Assembly (NCBI GenBank): GCA_036351375.1 | Contig: JAZBOY010000150.1 | Location: forward strand, 1 to 64,000 | Direction: 5' to 3' | DNA length: 64,000 bases | Source: JANQIO01 sp036351375 | GTDB taxonomy: Bacteria > Pseudomonadota > Gammaproteobacteria > Pseudomonadales > Halieaceae | Shown: positions 9,166-20,118 of the stretch, one piece after another | Layout of the letters: each line of letters opens with the position of its first letter | Numbering within the stretch: position 1 is the first letter of the stretch | The notes under the pieces: model-generated | What the model saw: only the letters and a program-made list of their open reading frames with translations | What the model was told of the DNA's origin: nothing | Database searches by the model: none | Made by a program: the position numbers and the translations under genes

Positions 9166-10222
9166 TCGAGCTGCCGGCAGGCCTCGCTATCATCGGCAGC
9201 GCGGTGTTGCCCTGGTGATCGCCATGCTGGTGTTTTCGCTGGCGGCGACCTTTATCGTCGCCATGAGCAGCGAGTTCATGCTGTTCATGAAGCGCAGTAG
9301 CAACACCTTTGTCGCCAACGAGTCCTACGCCTACCTGCGCGGCGGCGAGGATCTCGCCAAGATGGCCCTGATCCAGGACGAGGAAGCAGACACCGCGGCC
9401 AACCGCCAGCGCGATGACCTCACCGAACTCTGGGCCCAGCCCGTCATCCCCTATGCGCTGGATAACGGGGGTTTCCTCACCGGCAGCATCCAGGACCTGT
9501 CCGGGCGCCTGTACATCAACAATCTCAATGCCGGCCGCTCTTCCGCCGATGACGACGAGGATGGCCAGGGGCAGCGCCGCGGCCTGGCGGTCAACCCCAA
9601 CGGTGTAGAGGCCTTCACCACGTCCCAGCGCCGTTTCCTGCGCCTGTTACAGTCCTTCGAGGAGCCGCAGGTGAGTGAACAGGATGCGCGGTTGATCCTG
9701 GAGGCCATCCAGGACTGGATGGACAAGGACAGCAACCCCTCGGACTTTGGCGCCGAGGACGGCTACTACATCGACGCGGAGCCTTCCTATCGCACCGGCA
9801 ACCGTCAGTTCAGCAGCGTCAGTGAGCTGCGCATGGTGGCTTATATGACGCCGGAGCTGTATCTCGCCATCGAACCCTACGTCACCGTATGGGGTAACGG
9901 CTCGCTCAACATCCAGACCGCCCCGGCCCAGGTCCTGCGCACCATCAACGCCCGGGACCGGCTCGAGCCGCTGTCGGAATCGGAGGGCGAGGCGCTGGTG
10001 GCGCTGCGTGGAGAAGAAGGTTTCGAGAGCATCGAGGCGATGCTGGCCAGCCCGGTGCTGGCCAACCTGGACGTGGACCGCAACCTGCTTTCAGAGACTA
10101 CTGATTACTTCCTGTTCACCGGCCAGGTGGAAGTTGCTGACCGCCAGGCGACCCTTTACAGTGTACTGCGCCGCCAGGGCGGGCAGGTCAAGACGCTGCT
10201 CAGGAGCAGTGGCGCCTTTTAG
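9140..10222 (+). CDS. gspK: pseudopilus tip protein GspK
   Basis: 360-residue tip pseudopilin. The leader is unusually basic (KCRSLRSSRAAGRPRYHRQR), followed by GVALVIAMLVFSLAATFIVA. The residue at position 5 of the mature protein is not Glu, as in other GspK proteins, fitting its place at the pseudopilus tip. The large alpha domain inserted into the pilin fold spans about residues 110-300, with DLSGRLYINNLNA and later FSSVSELRMV. It begins inside gspJ; the next gene, gspL, follows after 50 bases. Confidence 0.95.
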   Translation: MKCRSLRSSRAAGRPRYHRQRGVALVIAMLVFSLAATFIVAMSSEFMLFMKRSSNTFVANESYAYLRGGEDLAKMALIQDEEADTAANRQRDDLTELWAQPVIPYALDNGGFLTGSIQDLSGRLYINNLNAGRSSADDDEDGQGQRRGLAVNPNGVEAFTTSQRRFLRLLQSFEEPQVSEQDARLILEAIQDWMDKDSNPSDFGAEDGYYIDAEPSYRTGNRQFSSVSELRMVAYMTPELYLAIEPYVTVWGNGSLNIQTAPAQVLRTINARDRLEPLSESEGEALVALRGEEGFESIEAMLASPVLANLDVDRNLLSETTDYFLFTGQVEVADRQATLYSVLRRQGGQVKTLLRSSGAF

Positions 10223-10272
10223 AGGCCCGCTGAAGGCTCCCTCTAGGCTGGTTACAACATCATGGAGATCAA

Positions 10273-11466
10273 GTGCGCGAATCCGCAGTAATTCGTTGGC
10301 TGGACAATTCGCTGGTCTGGTACCCGCCGGGTTCCAGCGACGATCCGCGCCCGCTGGATGATGAATCCCAGCTAGAGCAACTCGCGGCCCTGGCCGCCGG
10401 CCGTCGGGCCCCGGTCGTGTTCGCCGTGCCAGGCGGTGATGTGAGCCTGCGTGAAGTCAGCATAACGGCCGCGGAAAAGCGCCATATCGCCAAGTCGCTG
10501 CCCTATATGCTGGAAGATGACTTTGCCACCGATGTCGACAACCTGCACTTTGCCCAGCGCCCACTCGACAAGCTGGAGCTGGGCGTGGCGGCCTGCACCC
10601 ATGACGCCATGGAGCGCTGGCAGGAACTGCTGGCGGAGCTGCCCGGGGTGTCTCAATGGATTCCAGAGCCCTTGCTGCTGCCCTGGCAGGCGGGCGAGCT
10701 GTGCGTGGTGATCGAGGCCCACCAGGTGGTGGTGCGCAGCGGCGCCAACGAAGGCTTCAGCGCCGAGCGTAACCTGGGGGCGGCCATGCTGGCCAGCCTG
10801 CCGGAGGATATGGCCGATGCGGTCATTGTCTATGGCCTGGACCAGGGTGCTGACAGCGAACTGCTGCCGGCCTGGATGCGCGAGCGCATGCAGTGGCGTA
10901 CCGGTAAGTTCGCCGCCGCCCTGATGCTAGCCGAGGAAGAGCGGCAACCGCTGAATCTGAGGCAGGGCGACTACGGGGCCAACCTGCCCATCGAGCAGTG
11001 GTGGCGCCAGTGGCGGCTGGTAGCCGGCGTGTTCGGCGCGGCTTTCCTGCTGCAGGTCACCTCCACCTACGCCAACTTCGCAAGCCTCGAAAGCGAGAAC
11101 CTGCAGCTGCGCCAGCAGATCGAATCGGCCTACCGCCAGGTGGTGCCGCGCGGCGCCGTGGTTGACCCCGAGCGCCAGCTCAAGCGCCAGCTCGACGAGC
11201 TGCGCGGCGGCAGCCAGTCGGTCAGCTTTGTCAGCCTGATGGATCGCATCGGCGGCGTGGTCGCGAAACAGCCCGGCGCCCAGGTGGCGAGCATCAATTT
11301 CAATGACAAGCTGGGTGATGTGCGCATCAACCTGGTGGTGCCCGACTTCAACAGCGTTGAGAAGATCCGCTCGGCGCTGGTCGAGCTGGGCATGGACGCC
11401 GTCACCGAGAACAGCAATCGCCAGGGCGACGCCGTGCGGGCCCGGCTCAAGGTAAGCGAGAGTTAG
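10273..11466 (+). CDS. gspL: type II secretion inner-membrane protein GspL
   Basis: 397-residue bitopic protein. The N-terminal cytoplasmic actin-like domain (about residues 1-240, with SLREVSITAAEKRHIAKSLP) recruits GspE. A single membrane helix lies near residues 253-272 (LVAGVFGAAFLLQVTSTYA). A periplasmic ferredoxin-like domain (about 300-395) pairs with GspM. The start is GTG at 10273. A non-coding gap of 50 bases precedes it, the only sizable break between gspE and gspN. Confidence 0.92.
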   Translation: MRESAVIRWLDNSLVWYPPGSSDDPRPLDDESQLEQLAALAAGRRAPVVFAVPGGDVSLREVSITAAEKRHIAKSLPYMLEDDFATDVDNLHFAQRPLDKLELGVAACTHDAMERWQELLAELPGVSQWIPEPLLLPWQAGELCVVIEAHQVVVRSGANEGFSAERNLGAAMLASLPEDMADAVIVYGLDQGADSELLPAWMRERMQWRTGKFAAALMLAEEERQPLNLRQGDYGANLPIEQWWRQWRLVAGVFGAAFLLQVTSTYANFASLESENLQLRQQIESAYRQVVPRGAVVDPERQLKRQLDELRGGSQSVSFVSLMDRIGGVVAKQPGAQVASINFNDKLGDVRINLVVPDFNSVEKIRSALVELGMDAVTENSNRQGDAVRARLKVSES

Positions 11467-11467
11467 C

Positions 11468-11944
11468 ATGGACGGGGTATTACGCTGGTATCGGCAATTC
11501 AATGCCCGCGAGCAGGCCTACCTGCTGGCGGTTGCCGTGGTGCTGGTGCTGTATGTGATGTTCATGCTGGTGTTGAAGCCGCTGGCCGGTATGCGCGACG
11601 AGATGGCGCTGCGCAACGTGGCCACCGAGGAGAAGCTGTCCCGGGTACAGGCGATGGCCAGCGAGCTCAAGCAGCTCAAGGCCAGCGGCACGCCGCAGGT
11701 CAACCGCAACATCAACCAGCTTATCAACGCCTCCACGGCGGATGTCGGCATCCGCCCGACGCGCATCTCGCCCAACTCCCGTGGCGAAACCCAGATCCGC
11801 TTCGAAAACGTTGGCTTCGCAGAGCTGGTGCGCTGGCTGTATCGCATTGAATACGGTGAAGGGATCGCCGTGAAGGAAGTCTCCATCAACCAGGGTGACC
11901 GTGGCGGCGTCGTCAAAGCCACCATCCGCCTGGGCGCAAGTTGA
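11468..11944 (+). CDS. gspM: type II secretion inner-membrane protein GspM
   Basis: 158-residue bitopic protein with a short cytoplasmic N-terminus, a membrane helix near residues 17-37 (AYLLAVAVVLVLYVMFMLVL) and a periplasmic ferredoxin-like domain. It stabilises GspL and helps position GspE and GspF. The length and hydropathy match GspM, and the gene sits one base after the gspL stop. The TGA shares a base with the ATG of gspN. Confidence 0.92.
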   Translation: MDGVLRWYRQFNAREQAYLLAVAVVLVLYVMFMLVLKPLAGMRDEMALRNVATEEKLSRVQAMASELKQLKASGTPQVNRNINQLINASTADVGIRPTRISPNSRGETQIRFENVGFAELVRWLYRIEYGEGIAVKEVSINQGDRGGVVKATIRLGAS

Positions 11945-12687
11945 TGCAGAGAGTTTTCCTGGGCGCCGGCCTGGCGCTGCTGTTCCTGCTTGTGCTGGTA
12001 TCCACCGCGCCGGCCCGCCTGGTCGGCTACCTGGTGCCGGAAGACCAGCTGCGTCTGTCAGGCTTCTCTGGCACGCTGTGGGAAGGGGTGGCCAGCAACG
12101 CGGCGGTGGCGACACCTGAGGGCTGGGTGCAGCTCGGTCGCACCCGCTGGAGCCTGTCCCAGATTTACCTGCTGGCGCTGATGCCAACCATGGATATCGA
12201 ATCCGAGTGGGGCCAGCAGAATCTCAGGGCCAATATCCGCCTGTACCCTTCCGGAGACGTGCTGGTTCGCGGCCTGCGCACCAGCTTTTCCGCCAGCCTC
12301 ATCAAGCAGTTCATGCCGGTAAACCTGCGTGGCACGCTCACACTGGAGTCGCCGCGGCTCAAGTTCGCCGATGGCGTGCCCGCGGAAGGGCGCGGCAAGC
12401 TGCTCTGGCGTCAGGCTTTCTGGCGCGGCGTACGTGGCTCGCAGCCGCTGGGAGACTACGAGCTGAACTTCCAGGTGCCGGCGCCCGCCGGCGGGAATGC
12501 GCAGGTCAAGACCCTGGCCGGCCCGATTCGTATCGAGGGCAGCCTGGAGGTCAGCGGGCGGGAGTATTCCGTCGATGCCAGTCTCACCAGCGACGAAGTC
12601 ATCGATGCCGAGCTGGCTTCGGCACTGGAGCTGATGGCCACCCCGGTGGACGGCGGCTTCCGTCTCAAGTTTAATTCCGAATTCTGA
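11944..12687 (+). CDS. gspN: type II secretion protein GspN
   Basis: 247-residue protein with an N-terminal membrane anchor or signal (MQRVFLGAGLALLFLLVLV) and a periplasmic beta-rich domain typical of GspN, including LRLSGFSGTLWEG near residue 38 and GTLTLESPRLKF near residue 129. GspN is found in a subset of type II systems and is not essential in all of them. The ATG at 11944 overlaps gspM by one base; an in-frame TTG at 11941 is less likely. This closes the recognisable secretion genes. Confidence 0.9.
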   Translation: MQRVFLGAGLALLFLLVLVSTAPARLVGYLVPEDQLRLSGFSGTLWEGVASNAAVATPEGWVQLGRTRWSLSQIYLLALMPTMDIESEWGQQNLRANIRLYPSGDVLVRGLRTSFSASLIKQFMPVNLRGTLTLESPRLKFADGVPAEGRGKLLWRQAFWRGVRGSQPLGDYELNFQVPAPAGGNAQVKTLAGPIRIEGSLEVSGREYSVDASLTSDEVIDAELASALELMATPVDGGFRLKFNSEF

Positions 12688-12716
12688 CAGCGCCTGCGCG
12701 GCACAGGGAGACAATC

Positions 12717-12896
12717 ATGAACGATACCGCCTACCGGAAGTACGAGTGCGTGGTGTGCGGCTTTATCTACGACGAGGCGGAGGGCCTGCCCGACGACGGC
12801 ATTCCCGCGGGCACGCGCTGGGAGGACATTCCCGAAGACTGGGAATGCCCGGACTGCGGCATCAGCAAGAGCGACTTCGACCTGCTGGAAGAGTAG
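12717..12896 (+). CDS. rubredoxin
   Basis: A 59-residue protein, MNDTAYRKYECVVC onwards, with the two rubredoxin iron-ligand motifs: CVVCG at residues 11-15 and CPDCG at residues 44-48. The aromatic and acidic residues YDE, GTRWEDIPEDW and SKSDF are all at family positions. It carries one Fe(Cys)4 centre and transfers single electrons in the cytoplasm, for example to alkane hydroxylases or oxygen-detoxifying enzymes; no partner reductase is adjacent. A good ribosome-binding site (AGGGAGA) precedes the ATG. It lies 29 bases after gspN and may share its transcript. Confidence 0.95.
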   Translation: MNDTAYRKYECVVCGFIYDEAEGLPDDGIPAGTRWEDIPEDWECPDCGISKSDFDLLEE

Positions 12897-12919
12897 GGCG
12901 AGTGAGCGGGCGCTGAATC

Positions 12920-13198
12920 GTGGATACCCTGGTTACCGACATCATCGGCATGCTGGGCACCGGCCTGGTAGTGCTGGCCTACTACCTGCTGCAACTCGAG
13001 AGAGTTGACAGCCGCAGCCTGGCCTACAACCTGATGAACCTGTTCGGCGCGGTGTTCCTGCTGATCAGCCTGTGTTTTACCTTCAACCTTGCCAGCTTTG
13101 TGATCGAACTGTTCTGGATCGGCGCGTCGCTGATTGGCCTCTGGAAACTGTTCAAGGGCCGCAATAACAACAAGCACCCCGAAGAGCGCTTCGGCTGA
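12920..13198 (+). CDS. small CBU_0592-like membrane protein
   Basis: 92-residue protein with three hydrophobic segments, about residues 6-26 (TDIIGMLGTGLVVLAYYLL), 36-56 (AYNLMNLFGAVFLLISLCF) and 60-78, then a basic tail KGRNNNKHPEERFG. This resembles the widespread small CBU_0592-type membrane family, whose function is not known. The start is GTG at 12920. It follows the rubredoxin gene by 23 bases in the same direction and could be cotranscribed. Confidence 0.75.
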   Translation: MDTLVTDIIGMLGTGLVVLAYYLLQLERVDSRSLAYNLMNLFGAVFLLISLCFTFNLASFVIELFWIGASLIGLWKLFKGRNNNKHPEERFG

Positions 13199-13267
13199 TC
13201 CAGGTCGCGGTCAAGCCCGCGGCAATGGCCTAGACTTGGGGTGAGGTCTACAACGGAGAGTGATGCC

Positions 13268-16200
13268 ATGACAGCGTCCCAGCAATCGGCCGCCCGGGCC
13301 GACCTTGCAGGGCTGCGACAGCGCCTGCGTGAAACTAGCTGTATCGATGAACGCGTCATTGTCGACGAGCTGCTTGAGAGCAGCGCCCTCGACGAGGCGG
13401 AGCGCGCGGCGATCTGCGCGCGCGCGGTGGAAATCGTGGAGCACTGCCGCGAACGCAGTGATGAGGCCGGCACCCTCGATGCCTTCCTGCACGAGTTCGG
13501 CCTGTCGAATCGCGAGGGCATCGCCCTGATGTGCCTGGCAGAGGCGCTGCTGCGAGTACCGGACGAGGACACCGCCGATCGCCTGATTGCCGAGAAGATC
13601 CAGTCCGGCGACTGGGGTGCGCACAAGGGCAAATCGCCGTCAGGGTTCGTCAACGCCTCGGTGTGGGGCCTGATGATGACCGGGCGTATCGTGCGCCTCG
13701 ATGAGGACATCACCGGCGATACCGCAGGCTGGATGCGGCAGCTGGTCAGCTCCCTGGGCGAGCCGGTGGTCCGCCAGGCGGTGCTGCAGGCCATGCGCAT
13801 CATGGGCAGCCAGTACGTGCTGGGGCGCACCATCGAGGAAGCTCTGAGGAAAGGCGTGGCCGGCAACCGACCGGGCACGCGCTTCTCCTTCGACATGCTG
13901 GGCGAGGGCGCCCGCACCATGGCCGACGCCGACCGCTACTTCCGCGATTACCAGGATGCCATCCGCACCATCGCCGGCAGTATCGGCAACGAAACCGTCG
14001 AGCATGCCAACGGTATCTCGGTGAAGCTCTCGGCCCTGCATCCGCGCTTCGAGTTCCGCCAGAAAAAGCGGGTCATGGCAGAATTGTTGCCGAAGGTGCG
14101 CGAGCTGGCCCTGGAATGCAAGGAAGCGGGCATGGGCTTCAATATTGACGCCGAGGAATGCGACCGGCTGGATATCTCCCTGGACCTGTTCGAGGCGCTG
14201 GCCCACGACGAGGCGCTCAAGGGCTGGGGTGGGCTGGGTTTCGTGCTGCAGTGTTACCAGAAGCGCGGCCTGGCCATTGCCGAGTGGCTGATTGCCCTGG
14301 CCCGGGAATCCGGCCACCGCTTCATGGTGAGGCTGGTGAAGGGCGCCTACTGGGATGGCGAGGTCAAGCACGCCCAGGAGCAGGGCCTGGCCGACTACCC
14401 GGTGTTCACCCGCAAGTGCCACAGCGATCTCTGCTACCAGGTGTGCGCTGAACGCCTGCTCGCGGCCCAGGACGAAATCTACCCGCAGTTCGCCACTCAC
14501 AATGCCCACTCCGTGGCGCTGGTGTTGGCCCTCGGGGAGGGCAAGGACTTCGAGTTCCAGCGCCTGCACGGCATGGGTGGCCTGCTGTTCGATGAATTGC
14601 TGGAGCAGAGCCCGCAAACACGGGTGCGTGTTTACGCGCCGGTGGGCAACCATAAGGACCTGCTGCCCTACCTGGTGCGACGACTGCTGGAGAACGGCGC
14701 CAACAGCTCCTTCGTCAACCGCTTCATGGATGCCGAAGTGCCGCCGTCGGAGCTGATACAGGACCCGGTGGACCTGACGCGCTCTCAGCCCCTGCGCCGA
14801 CATCCGAAGATTCCCATCCCGCGTGACATCTACAGCGACCAGCCTCAGCCCTGGCTGAATGCCCGTGGCATTGACCTGCATGAGGCGATCGAGGTGGCAC
14901 CGCTGCTGCAGAAGATGCAGCAGGCTGTGGCGGCACCTCTCAAGGCCGCGCCCATCGTCGGTGGTGAGTGGCGCAGCGGTAGCTCCCAGAACGTATTGAA
15001 CCCGGCGGACAGGAAACAGGTGGTGGGGCAGGTGGTCAATGCCGACGCCGAGGCCATTGACGCTGCCCTGGCGCGGGCCACCGCAGCCCAGCCAGGCTGG
15101 GACCGGCGCGGGGCCGACGCGAGGGCAAGCTGCCTGGAAAAGGCCGCCGAGCTGATGGAGCGCGACTGTGAAGCATTGATGGGCATCATCACTGCGGAAG
15201 CGGGGCGCACCATTGACGACGCACTCTCGGAAGTGCGCGAGGCAGTGGATTTCCTGCGCTACTACGCCCAGCAGGCGCGGGCGCATTTCACCCCGCAGGC
15301 GTTGCCGGGGCCCACCGGCGAGGTCAACGAGCTGTCGCTGCACGGTCGCGGCACCTTCCTGTGCATCAGCCCCTGGAATTTCCCGCTGGCGATTTTTACC
15401 GGCCAGGTGGCGGCGGCGCTGGCAGCGGGTAACTGCGTGATTGCCAAACCCGCGGAGCAAACCCCGCTGATCGGCGCCCGGGCGGTGCAACTGCTACACG
15501 AGGCCGGCGTGCCGGGCGATGTGCTGCACTTCATGCCTGGCGACGGCCCCACAGTGGGTGGCCGGCTGGTGGCAGACGCGCGCATTACCGGCGTGGCGTT
15601 TACCGGTAGCACCGCCACCGCCAAACTGATCAATCGCCAGCTTGCCGAGCGGGACGGCCCGATCGTGCCATTGATCGCCGAAACCGGCGGACTCAATGCC
15701 ATGATCGTGGATGCCACGGCACTGCCGGAGCAGGTGGTGGACGACGCCATTACCTCGGCGTTCCGGAGTGCCGGGCAACGCTGTTCGGCGCTGCGGGTGA
15801 TGTTCCTGCAGGAGGATATTGCCGACGGCGTGATTGGCATGCTGGCCGGCGCCATGAAGGAGCTCGCCATTGGCGACCCGGCGGGGCTGGCGACGGATAT
15901 CGGCCCGGTCATCGACCTCGAGGCGCGCCAGCGCCTGGAGCAGCACGTGGAGCGACTGGGGCGAGAGGCAAGCCTGCTGGCGAAATGCGAGCTGCGCAAG
16001 GACCTGGCGGAGGGTTATTTCTTTGCCCCCCAGGCCTGGGAAATCAAGTCCCTGGAGCAGCTGCCCGAGGAAGTTTTCGGCCCGATCCTGCACGTGATTC
16101 GCTACCGCGGCAGCGATGTGGCGCCGGTGCTGCAGCAAATCAACGCCTCGGGCTACGGGCTGACCCTGGGCGTGCACAGCCGCATCGACGGCTTTGCCAG

Positions 16201-16423
16201 GGAAGTCTTCCGCGGTACCCGCGTGGGCAATACCTATATCAACCGCAACATGGTGGGCGCCGTGGTGGGTGTGAACCCCTTCGGTGGCCAGGGCCTGTCG
16301 GGTACCGGCCCCAAGGCGGGTGGGCCGCACTACCTGCTGCGTTTCGCCACCGAGAAAACCCGCACCGACAACGTGGTGGCCAAGGGCGGCAATACCCAGC
16401 TGTTCACTTTACAGGAGAGCTGA
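13268..16423 (+). CDS. putA: bifunctional proline dehydrogenase / glutamate-semialdehyde dehydrogenase PutA
   Basis: Oxidises proline to glutamate in two steps with FAD and NAD. The 1051-residue protein has a proline dehydrogenase barrel (about residues 70-480, with FMVRLVKGAYWDGEVK and QFATHNAHS) and an aldehyde dehydrogenase domain (about 530-1040). Catalytic residues are Glu805 in ETGGLN and Cys839 in GQRCSALR. The start is the ATG at 13268, preceded by GGAGAG; the frame is open further upstream to 13241. The ribbon-helix-helix DNA-binding domain of enterobacterial PutA is absent, so this form should not repress its own gene. No putP is adjacent. Confidence 0.96.
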   Translation: MTASQQSAARADLAGLRQRLRETSCIDERVIVDELLESSALDEAERAAICARAVEIVEHCRERSDEAGTLDAFLHEFGLSNREGIALMCLAEALLRVPDEDTADRLIAEKIQSGDWGAHKGKSPSGFVNASVWGLMMTGRIVRLDEDITGDTAGWMRQLVSSLGEPVVRQAVLQAMRIMGSQYVLGRTIEEALRKGVAGNRPGTRFSFDMLGEGARTMADADRYFRDYQDAIRTIAGSIGNETVEHANGISVKLSALHPRFEFRQKKRVMAELLPKVRELALECKEAGMGFNIDAEECDRLDISLDLFEALAHDEALKGWGGLGFVLQCYQKRGLAIAEWLIALARESGHRFMVRLVKGAYWDGEVKHAQEQGLADYPVFTRKCHSDLCYQVCAERLLAAQDEIYPQFATHNAHSVALVLALGEGKDFEFQRLHGMGGLLFDELLEQSPQTRVRVYAPVGNHKDLLPYLVRRLLENGANSSFVNRFMDAEVPPSELIQDPVDLTRSQPLRRHPKIPIPRDIYSDQPQPWLNARGIDLHEAIEVAPLLQKMQQAVAAPLKAAPIVGGEWRSGSSQNVLNPADRKQVVGQVVNADAEAIDAALARATAAQPGWDRRGADARASCLEKAAELMERDCEALMGIITAEAGRTIDDALSEVREAVDFLRYYAQQARAHFTPQALPGPTGEVNELSLHGRGTFLCISPWNFPLAIFTGQVAAALAAGNCVIAKPAEQTPLIGARAVQLLHEAGVPGDVLHFMPGDGPTVGGRLVADARITGVAFTGSTATAKLINRQLAERDGPIVPLIAETGGLNAMIVDATALPEQVVDDAITSAFRSAGQRCSALRVMFLQEDIADGVIGMLAGAMKELAIGDPAGLATDIGPVIDLEARQRLEQHVERLGREASLLAKCELRKDLAEGYFFAPQAWEIKSLEQLPEEVFGPILHVIRYRGSDVAPVLQQINASGYGLTLGVHSRIDGFAREVFRGTRVGNTYINRNMVGAVVGVNPFGGQGLSGTGPKAGGPHYLLRFATEKTRTDNVVAKGGNTQLFTLQES

Positions 16424-16467
16424 CGCTCTCCCGGGCTCAGGGCTGTTTACAGGAAAACTAAATACAG

Positions 16468-16923
16468 GTGATTCGCAAACCGTTTATTGCTGAGGCCGAC
16501 GCCCTGACGGCGCTGGCGCTGCGCTCCAAGGCGCACTGGGGCTACTCGGATGATTTCATGGTGGCCTGTCGTGACGAGCTGACGGTGACGGAACAGGATT
16601 TGCTCGCCGCCCATCTCAGCTACCGGGTGCTGGACGTCGACGCGTCACTGCGGGGATTCTATTGCCTGCAGCGATTGTCCGATGAACAGTTCGAGCTGGA
16701 TGCGCTGTTTGTAGAGCCCGAGCACATCGGCGCCGGTCACGGTCGCGAACTGCTGGCCCACGCCGCCACCCTGGCGCTGGCCAGGGGCGGGCGCAGGCTG
16801 TTGATCCAGGGTGACCCGCACGCCGAGCCATTCTACCGGGCTGCCGGCGCCACCCAGGTGGGCACGCGCCCGTCGGGCAGTATCGCCGGTCGCGAACTGC
16901 CGCTGTTCGAACTGGTCCTATAG
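16468..16923 (+). CDS. GNAT family N-acetyltransferase
   Basis: 151-residue single-domain acetyltransferase. The central region LDALFVEPEHIGAGHGRELL (from about residue 73) is GNAT motif A, with the acetyl-CoA pyrophosphate loop HIGAGHGRE. A later EPFYRAAGATQVG segment is motif B. The substrate is not predictable from the sequence. The start is GTG at 16468, about 44 bases after putA, so it may be cotranscribed with it. The AHWGYSDDFM segment near residue 25 is a feature of a common small-GNAT subgroup. Confidence 0.85.
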   Translation: MIRKPFIAEADALTALALRSKAHWGYSDDFMVACRDELTVTEQDLLAAHLSYRVLDVDASLRGFYCLQRLSDEQFELDALFVEPEHIGAGHGRELLAHAATLALARGGRRLLIQGDPHAEPFYRAAGATQVGTRPSGSIAGRELPLFELVL

Positions 16924-16961
16924 TCAACGCGCCCGCAGATAACAAAAATAAGGAGACTCGT

Positions 16962-17402
16962 ATGAACCTGATGCTGAATACCCAGATTCTTGCGCCCGCC
17001 GCCGTGCTGGTGGCGTGGTCCATGGTCATGACGGTGTGGGTGGTGGTGACCCGTTTTCCCGCCTTCAAGGCGGCGGGGATCGACCTTTCGGAGGCGCCCC
17101 CCGGGGGCCGCTATCCTGACGTGGAGCCTGCCATGCCACCGCGGGTCAACTGGGTGGCCCATAACTACAACCACCTGATGGAGCAGCCCACCATCTTCTA
17201 CCCGCTGGTGGTGATCCTGGCCATCACCGGCGCGCCGGACGCGGCTATCTGGTGGGCCTGGGCCTACACCGGCTTCCGCGTCCTGCACAGCCTCTGGCAG
17301 GCGCTGGTGAACACGGTGCCGACGCGCTTTGCACTGTTCATGTGCTCCAACGTCTGCCTGTTCGCGCTCACCTGGTATGCCCTGCGCATGACCCTGGGCT
17401 AG
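16962..17402 (+). CDS. MAPEG family membrane protein
   Basis: 146-residue protein with four predicted membrane segments, about residues 5-29, 70-90, 91-108 and 118-142. The family core includes RVNWVAHNYNHLMEQPTIFY, then GFRVLHSLWQ and the C-terminal ALFMCSNVCLFALTWY. Human MAPEG members are glutathione- or eicosanoid-related; bacterial ones of this class have no settled role. A ribosome-binding site AAGGAGA precedes the ATG. The 3' end converges on ppdK with only 9 bases between. Confidence 0.85.
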   Translation: MNLMLNTQILAPAAVLVAWSMVMTVWVVVTRFPAFKAAGIDLSEAPPGGRYPDVEPAMPPRVNWVAHNYNHLMEQPTIFYPLVVILAITGAPDAAIWWAWAYTGFRVLHSLWQALVNTVPTRFALFMCSNVCLFALTWYALRMTLG

Positions 17403-17411
17403 GCCACGAGC

Positions 17412-20018
<2,607 letters not shown>

Positions 20019-20078
20019 GCTGTCTCCAGGTCTGTGGCGGTTCCTAAGGCACCAGGTTTCCAAGGCGCCGGTTACCCA

Positions 20079-20118
20079 ATCGATTCAGCCGCGTAGTATA
20101 CTGCGCGGCTGATTCGAT
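20079..20118. promoter_or_regulatory. 40-bp near-perfect palindrome between ppdK and the MBL-fold gene
   Basis: The two 20-base halves match as inverted repeats at 18 of 20 positions; the left half starts ATCGATTCAGCC and the centre is AGTATACT. The centre reads TATACT on both strands, so it could be a -10 box in either direction. The right end covers the first two bases of the ATG at 20117. A dimeric regulator site overlapping a two-way promoter is the simplest reading; a hairpin blocking the start codon is another. Confidence 0.6.

Noticed and set aside
13640..15490. Minus-strand frame of 616 codons within putA
   Set aside because: It is antisense to the PutA catalytic domains and its translation is His/Gln-rich with no recognisable domain.
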